DNA of 13,855 bases from a bacterium (GCA_030632465.1 DAOVUR010000026.1:1-13855), one strand, 5' to 3'. Positions 6,878 through 13,855 are shown, numbered from the stretch's first letter. Notes: a model not told the origin generated them from the sequence alone. Numbers and translations are program-made.

Positions 6878-7633
6878 ATGACTGACAAGCCCTCATGCAG
6901 GATGAAAAGCACGTCACAAGCAACTGAACTTGATTCCCTTATGACTATGGGACGCGGCATAACTCACGACTGCAGCAACCTAATCACTGCCATTAAGGGC
7001 AATATTTTCATGATCAAGAACTCTCTTGATAACAAAGCAATAATCGATAATAGCATTAGTCAAATTGAATATTGCACGGATCGTGCACTAGAGCTACTAA
7101 ACAAAATATCCACCTATACTGGTAGCTCCCCATTTAATAGTCAGCCTCTGGATATTAACAAGCTTATCACTGCTACATGCAGCGACCTAAAAGAGCCACA
7201 CCTCACAATTCCAGCTGTAACTTTCGCATTAAAGAAATCACTACCTGACATCAATGCTGATTACGAACAGCTACAGAACCTTGTAGAATGCCTTCTTATC
7301 AACTCGGCCGAAGCGATGATAGAGCACGATGGCGAAATAACCATTACTACCGGCATGATCAAAAAGAAAGACAGAAAAGATATAGAGTTGACTTACCCAG
7401 ATCAACTCGCGGAGACTGACTATATATTTATTCGTGTACAAGATGAAGGAAAAGGCATTACTGCTAAAATACAGAAAAAAATGTTCACACCATTCTTCAC
7501 AACTAAAATCAGAGGTGAAGGTCTCGGACTAAGCACAGTTATAGGGGTCGTCAAAGCGCATAGCGGCGCTATGATTGTAGATAGCCGCGCACATAAAGGT
7601 AGCACATTCACCGTCATACTACCCATCAGTTAG
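6878..7633 (+). CDS. Small soluble histidine kinase
   Basis: This 251-residue protein is a bare kinase core with no membrane segment and no PAS, GAF or receiver domain. H30 lies in GRGITHDCSNLITAIKG (25-41), a variant of the AHDFNNLL H-box of NtrB/CckA-like kinases, with Cys-Ser in place of Phe-Asn. The HATPase domain is intact: N-box NSAEAM (142-147), G1 VQDEGKGI (187-194), F-box MFTPFFTTK (202-210), and G2 GEGLGLST (213-220). It should bind ATP and autophosphorylate a histidine to pass phosphate to a response regulator. No regulator is in the window, so its partner and signal are unknown. It follows the pgsA-like gene by 19 nt and ends the rpsB operon, which would tie its level to translation capacity. 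An AAGGGAAG lies before the ATG. Confidence 0.88.
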   Translation: MTDKPSCRMKSTSQATELDSLMTMGRGITHDCSNLITAIKGNIFMIKNSLDNKAIIDNSISQIEYCTDRALELLNKISTYTGSSPFNSQPLDINKLITATCSDLKEPHLTIPAVTFALKKSLPDINADYEQLQNLVECLLINSAEAMIEHDGEITITTGMIKKKDRKDIELTYPDQLAETDYIFIRVQDEGKGITAKIQKKMFTPFFTTKIRGEGLGLSTVIGVVKAHSGAMIVDSRAHKGSTFTVILPIS

Positions 7634-7651
7634 CCGTAATGATGTTCCTCG

Positions 7652-7681
7652 GAGCAAGCCCTGAAGGTCTCGGTTTTTTTT
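7652..7681 (+). terminator. Probable terminator of the rpsB operon
   Basis: GAG and GCC pair with GGT and CTC around a CTGAA loop, with a CAA bulge on the left arm (7652-7671). Two G and a run of eight T (7674-7681) follow, placed 18 bp after the kinase stop codon. The stem is short and bulged, so the main support is the T-run and the position. An alternative pairing of AGCCCT (7657-7662) with AGGGCT (7684-7689) would span the T-run. Confidence 0.5.
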
Positions 7682-7765
7682 GTAGGGCTGGAACGGTTGA
7701 GCTTGCGAAACCTTCCCGCCGGGTCCGGCTGGAAGGCATCGTACCTCAGCCATTCCAGCCCTACA
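7681..7765. repeat. 85-bp imperfect palindromic element
   Basis: A long cruciform-capable element. TGTAGGGCTGGAA (7681-7693) pairs perfectly with TTCCAGCCCTACA (7753-7765). After one mismatch GGTTGAG (7695-7701) pairs with CTCAGCC (7745-7751, one G-T). Inside an asymmetric loop sits a second hairpin in which CCTTCC, one mismatch and GCCG pair with CGGC and GGAAGG (7711-7736). It is more GC-rich than its surroundings, fills the gap between convergent genes and has no coding role. It resembles REP/BIME-like or MITE-like intergenic palindromes. Whether it is multicopy cannot be seen here. Confidence 0.75.
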
Positions 7766-7822
7766 ATTAATGACGCAACAAGCTGCGGGGTATCAATCAC
7801 TCGGCTTCGCAACCACCAAACA

Positions 7823-8995
7823 CTACCGCCCACTACCCACAACTTTTAACGCTGCTGACACCATAAACATAACTCCATTCTTAATGGCCTCATCATTAAA
7901 GTCATATCGAGGATTATGCAGCCCGTAACACTCTTCGCCCACACCAAGACAGAACATTGCGCCCGGATAATCTTTAAGATAATATGCAAAATCTTCTCCA
8001 CCCATAGTGGGATTCTTAAGATCTTGCCACCTATCTTTCCCAAGCAGATCATTCACAACCTCTTCCCCTAAGGAAACAATAGCTGCATCATTCCGCATCG
8101 GCATATATGGCGCCTGATACTCAAAATCACATGTTGTCCCCATAGTCGTACAGATGCCAACAGCAATCTCTTCAATTCTCTTTCGTACCTTTTTACCCAA
8201 CTCAGGATTATAATATCTCACAGTTCCAGCAATAACCGCCTCATCAGGAATAATATTACTACTTAATCCTGAATTAAACTGACACACACTTACAACTAAC
8301 GCATCATGAGCATCTGTCTCACGTGATACAAGCCCCTGTAGAGTGTCAACTATACGGCAACCTATCACTATAGGGTCAATAGATTTGTGTGGCATTGAGC
8401 CGTGAGCACCATATCCTTTAACTTTAATTTTAAACATCTCTGCTGCTGCAAACATATCTCCAGGTCGTGAAGAAACAACACCTACAGGTATCCCTGGCCA
8501 TCCATGTAGTGCAAAAACCGCTGATGGCTCAGGATCAAGAAGCGCACCCGCCTCCACTAGATCACGCCCAGCAGCTACAACCTCTTCGCCAGGCTGAAAA
8601 ACAAATCGTACAGACCCCTTTAACTCACTCTGCAACTGCGACAGCACAACTGCCGCTCCCATAAGAATAGCGGTATGTCCATCATGACCACATGCATGCA
8701 TCACACTCTCTACCTGTGATTCATACGGAAGCCCCGTCTTTTCCTGTAGCGGAAGCGCATCCATATCAGCTCGCAACGTAACATTAGGCAACATACCCTC
8801 ACCCAGCATAGCAACCACGTCAGTACCAATAAATGGCTCTTTCATTGCGACGCCTGCATCACTCAGAACAGAACGAACTAATGCAGCTGTTTTATGTTCA
8901 TCTAGTGCTACCTCAGGGTTTTGATGAATCTGGTGACGCCACTCAATCACTCTTGGCAAGATACCATCCACAAGAACTTCAACCTTATCGCTCAT
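7823..8995 (-). CDS. M20-family amidohydrolase (hippurate/N-acyl amino acid hydrolase-like)
   Basis: A 390-residue metallo-amidohydrolase of normal length for the M20D group. LRADMDALPLQEKTGLPY (74-91) and HACGHDGHTA (100-109) give the metal ligands C102 and H104. QPGEE (134-138) holds the catalytic and bridging glutamates, FALHGWP (161-167) gives H164, and LHNPRYDFND (359-368) gives H360. The lid/dimer domain begins near GAHGSMPHKSIDPI (196-209), and TMGGEDFAYYL (330-340) is typical of the family. It removes an acyl group from N-acyl amino acids or related amides in the cytoplasm; there is no signal peptide. The exact substrate (hippurate, N-acetyl amino acid, indole conjugate) cannot be decided. 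AGGTGA precedes the ATG. It appears monocistronic, and a 191-bp divergent gap separates it from the small membrane gene. Confidence 0.93.
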   Translation of the reverse strand: MSDKVEVLVDGILPRVIEWRHQIHQNPEVALDEHKTAALVRSVLSDAGVAMKEPFIGTDVVAMLGEGMLPNVTLRADMDALPLQEKTGLPYESQVESVMHACGHDGHTAILMGAAVVLSQLQSELKGSVRFVFQPGEEVVAAGRDLVEAGALLDPEPSAVFALHGWPGIPVGVVSSRPGDMFAAAEMFKIKVKGYGAHGSMPHKSIDPIVIGCRIVDTLQGLVSRETDAHDALVVSVCQFNSGLSSNIIPDEAVIAGTVRYYNPELGKKVRKRIEEIAVGICTTMGTTCDFEYQAPYMPMRNDAAIVSLGEEVVNDLLGKDRWQDLKNPTMGGEDFAYYLKDYPGAMFCLGVGEECYGLHNPRYDFNDEAIKNGVMFMVSAALKVVGSGR

Positions 8996-9186
8996 ATTAT
9001 GTTCACCTATTAGTCATTCGTTTCACGCTGATCAAAAACCATAATAGATAGTTGAGGCTTCAATATCAACAGATAAAACATCCATAATTCTGAACTGCCA
9101 GTAGAGGATGAAAAACTAAAAGCGATATCGATCCAGAAAATATATATCCCCATGCTTCGATATATAGATATTTCTTCATTGTCTAT

Positions 9187-9429
9187 ATGGTCAAAAGCAT
9201 ATATATTGCCTTCATTATGGTAAATGTACTATTTATTCTACTGATATTGATCGTTATAGGAAGCATGACATTTCTCTTGAAGAGCTTCCTAAAACGTCTG
9301 AAGCGCATTGAGAAAGAGATGTGGGAAGAAAAAGCACGTCGCGCGGAAATTGCTAGCAAGCTAAGAAAAGAGCAAGCTATCAAAGCACGCAAAGAAGCCG
9401 CCGAAAAAGAAGATGAAGGTGACGAGTAA
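9187..9429 (+). CDS. Small single-pass membrane protein with charged coiled coil
   Basis: I do not recognise the family. The 80-residue product has a hydrophobic segment at about 4-32 (rich in Ile, Leu and Val) and then a strongly charged Lys/Arg/Glu/Ala helix (about 33-80) that should form a coiled coil in the cytoplasm. The stop codon lies 1 nt before the nadE ATG, and the nadE ribosome binding site is inside its last codons, so the two are probably translationally coupled. The ATG at 9187 has no clear Shine-Dalgarno. Later in-frame ATGs at 9217 and 9265 are alternatives; 9265 follows AGGA very closely but would remove most of the membrane segment. A role next to NAD synthesis is not evident. 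Confidence 0.65.
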   Translation: MVKSIYIAFIMVNVLFILLILIVIGSMTFLLKSFLKRLKRIEKEMWEEKARRAEIASKLRKEQAIKARKEAAEKEDEGDE

Positions 9430-9430
9430 T

Positions 9431-11350
9431 ATGCCTACTAACAAAATCAGCACACGCCTAATACAGATGGATATTAAACCTGGCTGTCCCACCAATAATA
9501 TGGCGTACATGCTAAAGAAGATATCAGCAGCTATTGATGATAATATTGAGCTGATAATATTTCCTGAGATGTCTATTCCTGGCTACCTGCTCGGTGACGA
9601 ATGGGAACGCGAATCTTTCCTTAAGGAATGCGAGGCATGTAACAATGAAATATGTGAAGCCGCTGACGGCATTATTGTTGTCTTCGGCTCTATTGGCCTT
9701 GACTGGAATAAGCGTAACGAAGATGGCAGAGTCAGAAAATATAATGCTATGTTCGTAGCTGAAGATAAGAAGTTCATCTTCCCAGATAACACCCCCTACC
9801 CATTTGTTATAAAAACGTTACTACCCAACTATCGTATTTTTGATGATAGTCGCTATTTCTATGACCTTCGCAAGCTGGCTACTGAACTAGATGTAAAGAT
9901 AACTGACCTACTGCAACCGGTAACAACTTCTGTCGTAAAACTCGGATGTATGTTATGCGAAGATGCGTGGGATTTGGATTATCACACATCGCCCTTAACC
10001 ATTCTAGCCGAAGCTGGCGCAGATCTTTTAATCAATGCTAGTTCATCACCATACACTGTTAACAAAAACCATAAACGCCAACGCCTATTTCCTGAACGTT
10101 GCGCTAAACTAAAACGGCCGCTCATCTATGTCAACAATGTCGGCATACAGAATAATGGTAAGACAATTTTTACTTTTGATGGCGCATCATGTATATACGA
10201 TAGCTTTGGCAATATCGTAGCGCTCGACAAGGCTTTTGAAGAAGCTGAACTCTCCTTCGATATACCTCTTGGTAATATACCATTCGGCAAAACCGTAGAA
10301 CTGCATGATGATACCATTGCAACCATTGCTAAGGCGCTGCAGTACGGCACTAAGAAGTTTATGGAGTTATGCGGTATATCACGAGTCACTATAGGCATAT
10401 CTGGCGGAATCGATTCTGCTGTTGTTGCAGCTATATACAGCCTTATTATTGAACCAGAAAACCTTCTTCTCGTAAATATGCCAGGTACATACACTTCCGA
10501 CACAACGCGTAACCTTGCGCTTGATCTGGCAAAAGAACTGGGTTGCTGTTATGCTGAAATCCCCATCGAAACAAGCATGAAACTAACAATAGATCAAGTT
10601 GACAACCTAAAATTAATCAGCCCTACCGGGACAGTACAGCAGACACTTAAACTGAGCGACCTTAATATCGAAAACATACAAGCCCGTGACCGTTCATCTC
10701 GGATATTGGCGGCGGTCGCATCAGCATTTGGAGGGGCCTTCACCTGCAATGCAAACAAAGCGGAAGCCACTATCGGCTACACAACTCTATATGGTGATCT
10801 TGGTGGCTACCTTGCCAACATAGCAGATTTATGGAAGACAGAAGTCTACCAGCTGGCAAACTATCTTAATGAACATATTTTCACACGCGAAGTTATTCCG
10901 CGCGGCTCTATAGATATAGTTCCATCAGCAGAATTAAGTGCAGCACAAAATGTGGATGAAGGAAAAGGTGATCCACTAGTCTACAACTATCATGACCTGC
11001 TTTTTAAAAGCTGGGTAGAACGATGGAACAGAGCCACACCAGAAGATAACTTAAACTGGTACGTGCAAAATAGATTAGAAAAAGAACTGGGATTTAATGA
11101 CAAGATTACTAACCTGTTCAGTTCGCCAGAAGAATTTATAACCGACCTAGAACGTTGGTGGAACCTATATCAAGGTATGGGAATCGCAAAGAGAATTCAG
11201 GCACCACCAATATTAGCAGTCAAAAGACGTGCATTTGGATTTGATCACCGAGAGGCCCAAATGGGACCACGCTACACAAGAGCCTACCTCAAACTTCGAA
11301 ACACAGTACTGAAACAAAAAAGTCCCACTACCTACTCATCCTCAGAATAG
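9431..11350 (+). CDS. nadE: Glutamine-dependent NAD+ synthetase
   Basis: This 639-residue two-domain enzyme makes NAD+ from deamido-NAD+ (nicotinate adenine dinucleotide), using ATP and ammonia released from glutamine. The N-terminal nitrilase-type glutaminase domain (about 1-285) has the triad E46 in FPEMSIPGYLLGDEW, K128 in VIKTLLPNYR and C176 in LGCMLCEDAWD. The C-terminal synthetase domain has the PP-loop GISGGIDSA (322-330), RDRSSRILAAVA (419-430) and TLYGDLGGYLANIADLWKTE (452-471). I chose ATG 9431 because GAAGGTGA lies 8 nt upstream; an in-frame ATG at 9413 would add six residues and overlap the small gene. The length fits the long, self-sufficient NadE type. Its last 19 bp overlap the convergent helicase-associated gene. 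Confidence 0.96.
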   Translation: MPTNKISTRLIQMDIKPGCPTNNMAYMLKKISAAIDDNIELIIFPEMSIPGYLLGDEWERESFLKECEACNNEICEAADGIIVVFGSIGLDWNKRNEDGRVRKYNAMFVAEDKKFIFPDNTPYPFVIKTLLPNYRIFDDSRYFYDLRKLATELDVKITDLLQPVTTSVVKLGCMLCEDAWDLDYHTSPLTILAEAGADLLINASSSPYTVNKNHKRQRLFPERCAKLKRPLIYVNNVGIQNNGKTIFTFDGASCIYDSFGNIVALDKAFEEAELSFDIPLGNIPFGKTVELHDDTIATIAKALQYGTKKFMELCGISRVTIGISGGIDSAVVAAIYSLIIEPENLLLVNMPGTYTSDTTRNLALDLAKELGCCYAEIPIETSMKLTIDQVDNLKLISPTGTVQQTLKLSDLNIENIQARDRSSRILAAVASAFGGAFTCNANKAEATIGYTTLYGDLGGYLANIADLWKTEVYQLANYLNEHIFTREVIPRGSIDIVPSAELSAAQNVDEGKGDPLVYNYHDLLFKSWVERWNRATPEDNLNWYVQNRLEKELGFNDKITNLFSSPEEFITDLERWWNLYQGMGIAKRIQAPPILAVKRRAFGFDHREAQMGPRYTRAYLKLRNTVLKQKSPTTYSSSE

Positions 11351-12111
11351 TTCTCTATACGCATGCCGTAATCAGGCAACACACCTTCATCCTCAACGTA
11401 CTTGAGTACCTCCTCAGGCAGTGCACCAGCTCCCGACCACACGATTTCATGCTGTTTATAAAAGCTACTTCCCAGCATAAACTTAACAGGACCTTTAGGT
11501 AGAGGAATGTGCGGCGGGTATTCACCACCATGATTCTTAATATAGCGCTCAAGTATTCCCGGAAGATCACCCTTCCCATTATACTGAATATATTTACCAA
11601 CCCGTAATGAGTATAATTTCTCAGGAGCCTCATCAACCACAAAAGCAGGAACTTCTGTCATCTCGCTAGGCTTAACCTCAGGGATATCTTCCTCTTCTTC
11701 TGTGCCACGAACAATCCAACAAAACCCAATATCTTCCAAACTCTTGTAACGTTCAGCACTCATCTTTCCAGACTTCTGCCTATGCCGTTGACTATGAATC
11801 CAGCGTGCAAGCTTTCCATTATCGCCCGACCGCTCATGAACATTGGTTGTATTATTCTTTTCTGCATATGCAACCAACTGATCAAACATTTTATTCCATG
11901 CTAAATCAGCTGCCGACCAGACAAAATCAAGTTCAGTCAGCGAAGCTACGCGATCCTTACACAATTCCCCTATCTTATTCTTATATCGTAATGACGATAC
12001 CCACTGCCCAAGCTTACGATACTTCGGGTCATTGGTCGGAACATTACAATGTCCTGTTTCTGCCCGGAATTCCTTCAGCTTCTTATAATTGCTATCCCAA
12101 TGATCACGCAT
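11332..12111 (-). CDS. Helicase-associated (HA) domain protein
   Basis: The 259-residue protein contains two tandem HA-like repeats. Repeat one (about 5-65) reads W, YKKLKEF, GHCNVP, LGQWVSSLRYKNKIGEL, then LTELDFVW. Repeat two (about 72-132) reads W, FDQLVAY, TNVHE, LARWIHSQRHRQKSGKM, then LEDIGFCW. In other proteins this three-helix domain follows helicase motors and is thought to bind nucleic acid. Here there is no helicase domain. After an acidic linker (about 137-152) comes an unrecognised C-terminal region (about 160-259), rich in Gly, Pro and Tyr, that may be a separate domain. The ATG is preceded by GGAGAGTG. The stop lies inside the end of nadE. Divergent from hexokinase. DNA or RNA binding is inferred from the family; the cell role is unknown. 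Confidence 0.78.
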   Translation of the reverse strand: MRDHWDSNYKKLKEFRAETGHCNVPTNDPKYRKLGQWVSSLRYKNKIGELCKDRVASLTELDFVWSAADLAWNKMFDQLVAYAEKNNTTNVHERSGDNGKLARWIHSQRHRQKSGKMSAERYKSLEDIGFCWIVRGTEEEEDIPEVKPSEMTEVPAFVVDEAPEKLYSLRVGKYIQYNGKGDLPGILERYIKNHGGEYPPHIPLPKGPVKFMLGSSFYKQHEIVWSGAGALPEEVLKYVEDEGVLPDYGMRIENYSEDE

Positions 12112-12185
12112 TTACTACACTCTCCAAAAAAAATTATTAACTCATTTACTAACACTGAAAAATAAATGTAATATTATTATTCATG

Positions 12186-12215
12186 GTTTGCAAAGATTAA
12201 AGCAAACATTATACA
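12186..12215 (+). promoter_or_regulatory. Hexokinase promoter with overlapping inverted repeat
   Basis: TTGCAA (12188-12193) and TATACA (12210-12215) are 16 bp apart and predict a start near 12222, giving a short leader of about 24 nt. An inverted repeat GTTTGC-10 nt-GCAAAC (12186-12191 and 12202-12207) straddles the -35 box and spacer, where a repressor would block RNA polymerase. No strong Shine-Dalgarno precedes the ATG. Confidence 0.5.
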
Positions 12216-12245
12216 AATTAAATTTCTTTACATTTTAAAAATAAT

Positions 12246-13544
12246 ATGACGACACAAAACAGAAAACATAAGACAATAAAATTTATTGAACAGCAGAATC
12301 TAATTTTAAGTAGCACCGATGCCGAGACAATCCTTAACTCATTTTTAAATGAAATGAAACTAGGCCTTGCTGGAGCAAAAAGCTCTCTCGCAATGATCCC
12401 GACTTTTATTAATGTAGCAAAGCCGTTGCCGGTAAACAAGCCTGTTATTGTCATTGATGCAGGTGGCACAAATCTTCGAGTCTGCACAGTAACTTTTAAG
12501 AGTGACGGCACCTATCAAACCGAGAATTTCTCAAAGCAGAGTATGCCTGGTGTTGTTGCGCATATTTCGAAGCAAGACTTCTTCATGAAGTTTGCCGACT
12601 TAATAAAACCACTTGCTCATAAATCAAATACAATCGGCTTCTGTTTTTCATATCCTGCAAAGATCTACCCCAACCTTGATGGCCGCCTGCTCTACTGGAC
12701 CAAAGAGATCAAAGCTCCCGAAGTTGAAGGTGAGCTGATTGCAGAAAACATTCTTTCTATCCTGGCGAATGACAACTACACACCACGTATAACAATTCTT
12801 AACGACACTGTCGCCACCCAACTAGCGGGAACATTCGTAAGTAACGGTAAGCAGTATGATAGCTATGTCGGGATAATTCTAGGTACTGGCACCAATACTG
12901 CATATACAGAAGAGAACAGCAATATCCACAAATGTGATAGCTTACCACAAGATCAAGTGCAACCCATAAATGTCGAGTCTGGAAGCTTTGATAAATGCCC
13001 ACAAAGTGAAATCGATATTACCTTTGACAACTCCACAATGAATCCAGGTGAGTATATCTTCGAGAAAATGGTAGCTGGTGCGTACCGTGGAGGATTATGC
13101 CTGGAACTACTGAAGTCAGCTTCTGCAGCCAATCTATTCTCCGAAACAGCCTCAGAAGAAATGTTAAGCTGGAATAGCTTAGAAGCTTGGCAGATCACGC
13201 ATTTTCTGAACGATCCAACAGAAGATGGCCCATTCAGCTCTTCCACCTTTTGCACAGACGACAAGCTCGTAGCAAAAGAACTCTGTCTAGCTATCACAGA
13301 ACGTGCCGCACTTCTCGTTGCCGTCAATATAGCCGCAGCGATCATCAAGGGACGTGGCGGACGTTGTGAGGCTACTCCATGCTGCGTCAATGTAGATGGC
13401 TCTACATTCCATAAACTTAACGGTTTTAAGGAATCAGTAGAAACAGAGCTCCACGAACTGCTGGACAAACGAAATGTCCATTTCGAACTAGTCCATATCG
13501 AAAATGCACCCGTTATCGGTGCCGCAGTTGCAGGACTAGCGTAG
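12246..13544 (+). CDS. Eukaryotic-type hexokinase
   Basis: It phosphorylates hexoses with ATP, most likely glucose to glucose 6-phosphate. The 432-residue product belongs to the hexokinase family of eukaryotes, not the ROK or bacterial Glk families. MKLGLAG and LAMIPTFI (37-54) match the family's N-terminal helix and loop, and DAGGTNLRVC (71-80) is phosphate 1. GFCFSYPAK (131-139) is the sugar-binding loop, and LNDTVATQLAG (185-195) carries the catalytic base D187. GIILGTGTNTAY (209-220) is phosphate 2, NVESGSFD (242-249) gives E244, FEKMVAGAY (272-280) is conserved, and VNVDGSTF (381-388) is the adenosine region. The length is slightly under that of a yeast enzyme. The ATG is weakly led; a good promoter lies 30 bp upstream. 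It is single, with no sugar transporter or regulator beside it. Confidence 0.92.
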   Translation: MTTQNRKHKTIKFIEQQNLILSSTDAETILNSFLNEMKLGLAGAKSSLAMIPTFINVAKPLPVNKPVIVIDAGGTNLRVCTVTFKSDGTYQTENFSKQSMPGVVAHISKQDFFMKFADLIKPLAHKSNTIGFCFSYPAKIYPNLDGRLLYWTKEIKAPEVEGELIAENILSILANDNYTPRITILNDTVATQLAGTFVSNGKQYDSYVGIILGTGTNTAYTEENSNIHKCDSLPQDQVQPINVESGSFDKCPQSEIDITFDNSTMNPGEYIFEKMVAGAYRGGLCLELLKSASAANLFSETASEEMLSWNSLEAWQITHFLNDPTEDGPFSSSTFCTDDKLVAKELCLAITERAALLVAVNIAAAIIKGRGGRCEATPCCVNVDGSTFHKLNGFKESVETELHELLDKRNVHFELVHIENAPVIGAAVAGLA

Positions 13545-13581
13545 ACATACTACTATCTGCATGTAGCTAGCCATTGCATGC

Positions 13582-13661
13582 GGCATTGAGGTCATTGAGC
13601 GAAGCCGAAATGCCCTCATGGCGTGACGAAGCCTGAAGCTGAAATGCCCTCAATACGAGAC
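13582..13661. repeat. Degenerate tandem/inverted repeat in intergenic DNA
   Basis: A 27-nt unit starting GAAGCCGAAATGCCCTCA (13601-13627) recurs at 13635-13661 with five mismatches, at a 34-nt period. GGCATTGAGG at 13582-13591 is the inverted counterpart: its ATTGAGG pairs with CCTCAAT (13648-13654), and its GGCATT pairs with AATGCC in both units. It lies between the convergent hexokinase and yidC genes and has no T-tract. Confidence 0.6.
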
Positions 13662-13684
13662 AAAGTCTAAAATACAAACCGCCC

Positions 13685-13855
13685 TTACTTCTTTTTGCTA
13701 CCGCCACCACTACCTTTGCCTTTTCTGATGGCAACAGGTGCAGTTGGTTCTGCTGCCTCTTCTGCTTGAGCCTTTTTACGCTGGCGAACAAGCTGAAGAA
13801 TAGCTATGCCCTGACTAACAGACCAGTATAGAACTAATGCTGATGGCATATTATA
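13685..13855 (-). CDS. yidC: Membrane protein insertase YidC, C-terminal fragment
   Basis: The last 56 codons are present; the rest lies beyond the right edge. YNMPSALVLYWSVSQGIAIL is the final membrane segment of the YidC/Oxa1/Alb3 family, where MPS-LVLYW is strongly conserved. A cytoplasmic tail of about 35 residues follows, with a charged RQRKKAQAEEAAE stretch and a basic, glycine-rich end (GSGGGSKKK). The basic tail is the part that contacts ribosomes in some bacteria. YidC inserts and folds inner-membrane proteins with or without SecYEG. No terminator is evident after the stop. Confidence 0.93.
   Translation of the reverse strand, partial: YNMPSALVLYWSVSQGIAILQLVRQRKKAQAEEAAEPTAPVAIRKGKGSGGGSKKK

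Noticed and set aside
7630..7842. Minus-strand 70-codon open frame over the palindromic element
   Set aside because: Its sequence is explained by the hairpin element and the terminator T-run; no family resemblance.
9413..9430. Earlier nadE start at 9413
   Set aside because: It would overlap the upstream gene by 17 bp with poor spacing to a ribosome binding site, while 9431 has GAAGGTGA at a normal distance.
12953..13468. Minus-strand 171-codon open frame inside hexokinase
   Set aside because: It is opposite a well-conserved enzyme, and the product is Ser-rich with no family features.

Overview
The window is a stretch of bacterial chromosome made mostly of housekeeping and central-metabolism genes, with moderate AT richness, Shine-Dalgarno-led genes and no phage, transposon, tRNA, rRNA or CRISPR signal that I could see. 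Several traits point away from the usual model phyla. They are a ribosomal protein S2 with a very long Lys/Ala/Glu tail, a hexokinase of the eukaryotic family, a stand-alone helicase-associated-domain protein and a secreted barrel-like protein of a kind common in Lentisphaerota/Verrucomicrobiota-type genomes. A PVC-group bacterium (Lentisphaerota or Kiritimatiellota-like) is my best guess. This is inference from gene character only.

Layout. At 1-100 (-) is the N-terminus of an aldehyde dehydrogenase superfamily enzyme, divergent from a class III PLP aminotransferase (432-1718, +). The region between them carries two short palindromes. A strong bidirectional terminator separates the aminotransferase from the convergent pair ddl (D-Ala-D-Ala ligase, 1859-2962) and a secreted hypothetical protein (2991-3959), which probably form one minus-strand operon. 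Then comes the translation operon: a structured leader with a candidate promoter, rpsB (4185-5342), tsf (5372-6208), a CDP-alcohol phosphatidyltransferase, probably pgsA (6220-6858), and a small soluble histidine kinase (6878-7633). A T-tract terminator candidate and an 85-bp hairpin-forming element follow. Next are an M20-family amidohydrolase (7823-8995, -), a small membrane/coiled-coil protein (9187-9429, +) coupled to glutamine-dependent NAD+ synthetase nadE (9431-11350, +), and a helicase-associated-domain protein (11332-12111, -) that overlaps nadE tail to tail. The window ends with a eukaryotic-type hexokinase (12246-13544, +), a repeat-bearing intergenic stretch, and the C-terminus of the membrane insertase YidC (13685-13855, -).

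How the genes work together. The rpsB-tsf pair supplies the ribosome and elongation factor recycling, and the pgsA-like gene makes phospholipid head groups. Ddl and YidC serve the cell envelope, while NadE and hexokinase feed cofactor and sugar metabolism. The aminotransferase and aldehyde dehydrogenase look like a transamination/semialdehyde oxidation pair. I see no clear defence system or large new gene cluster. The best leads are the rpsB leader and tail, the unusual operon partners (pgsA and an orphan kinase where pyrH/frr often sit), the 7681-7765 hairpin element, and the helicase-associated protein with an unrecognised C-terminal domain.
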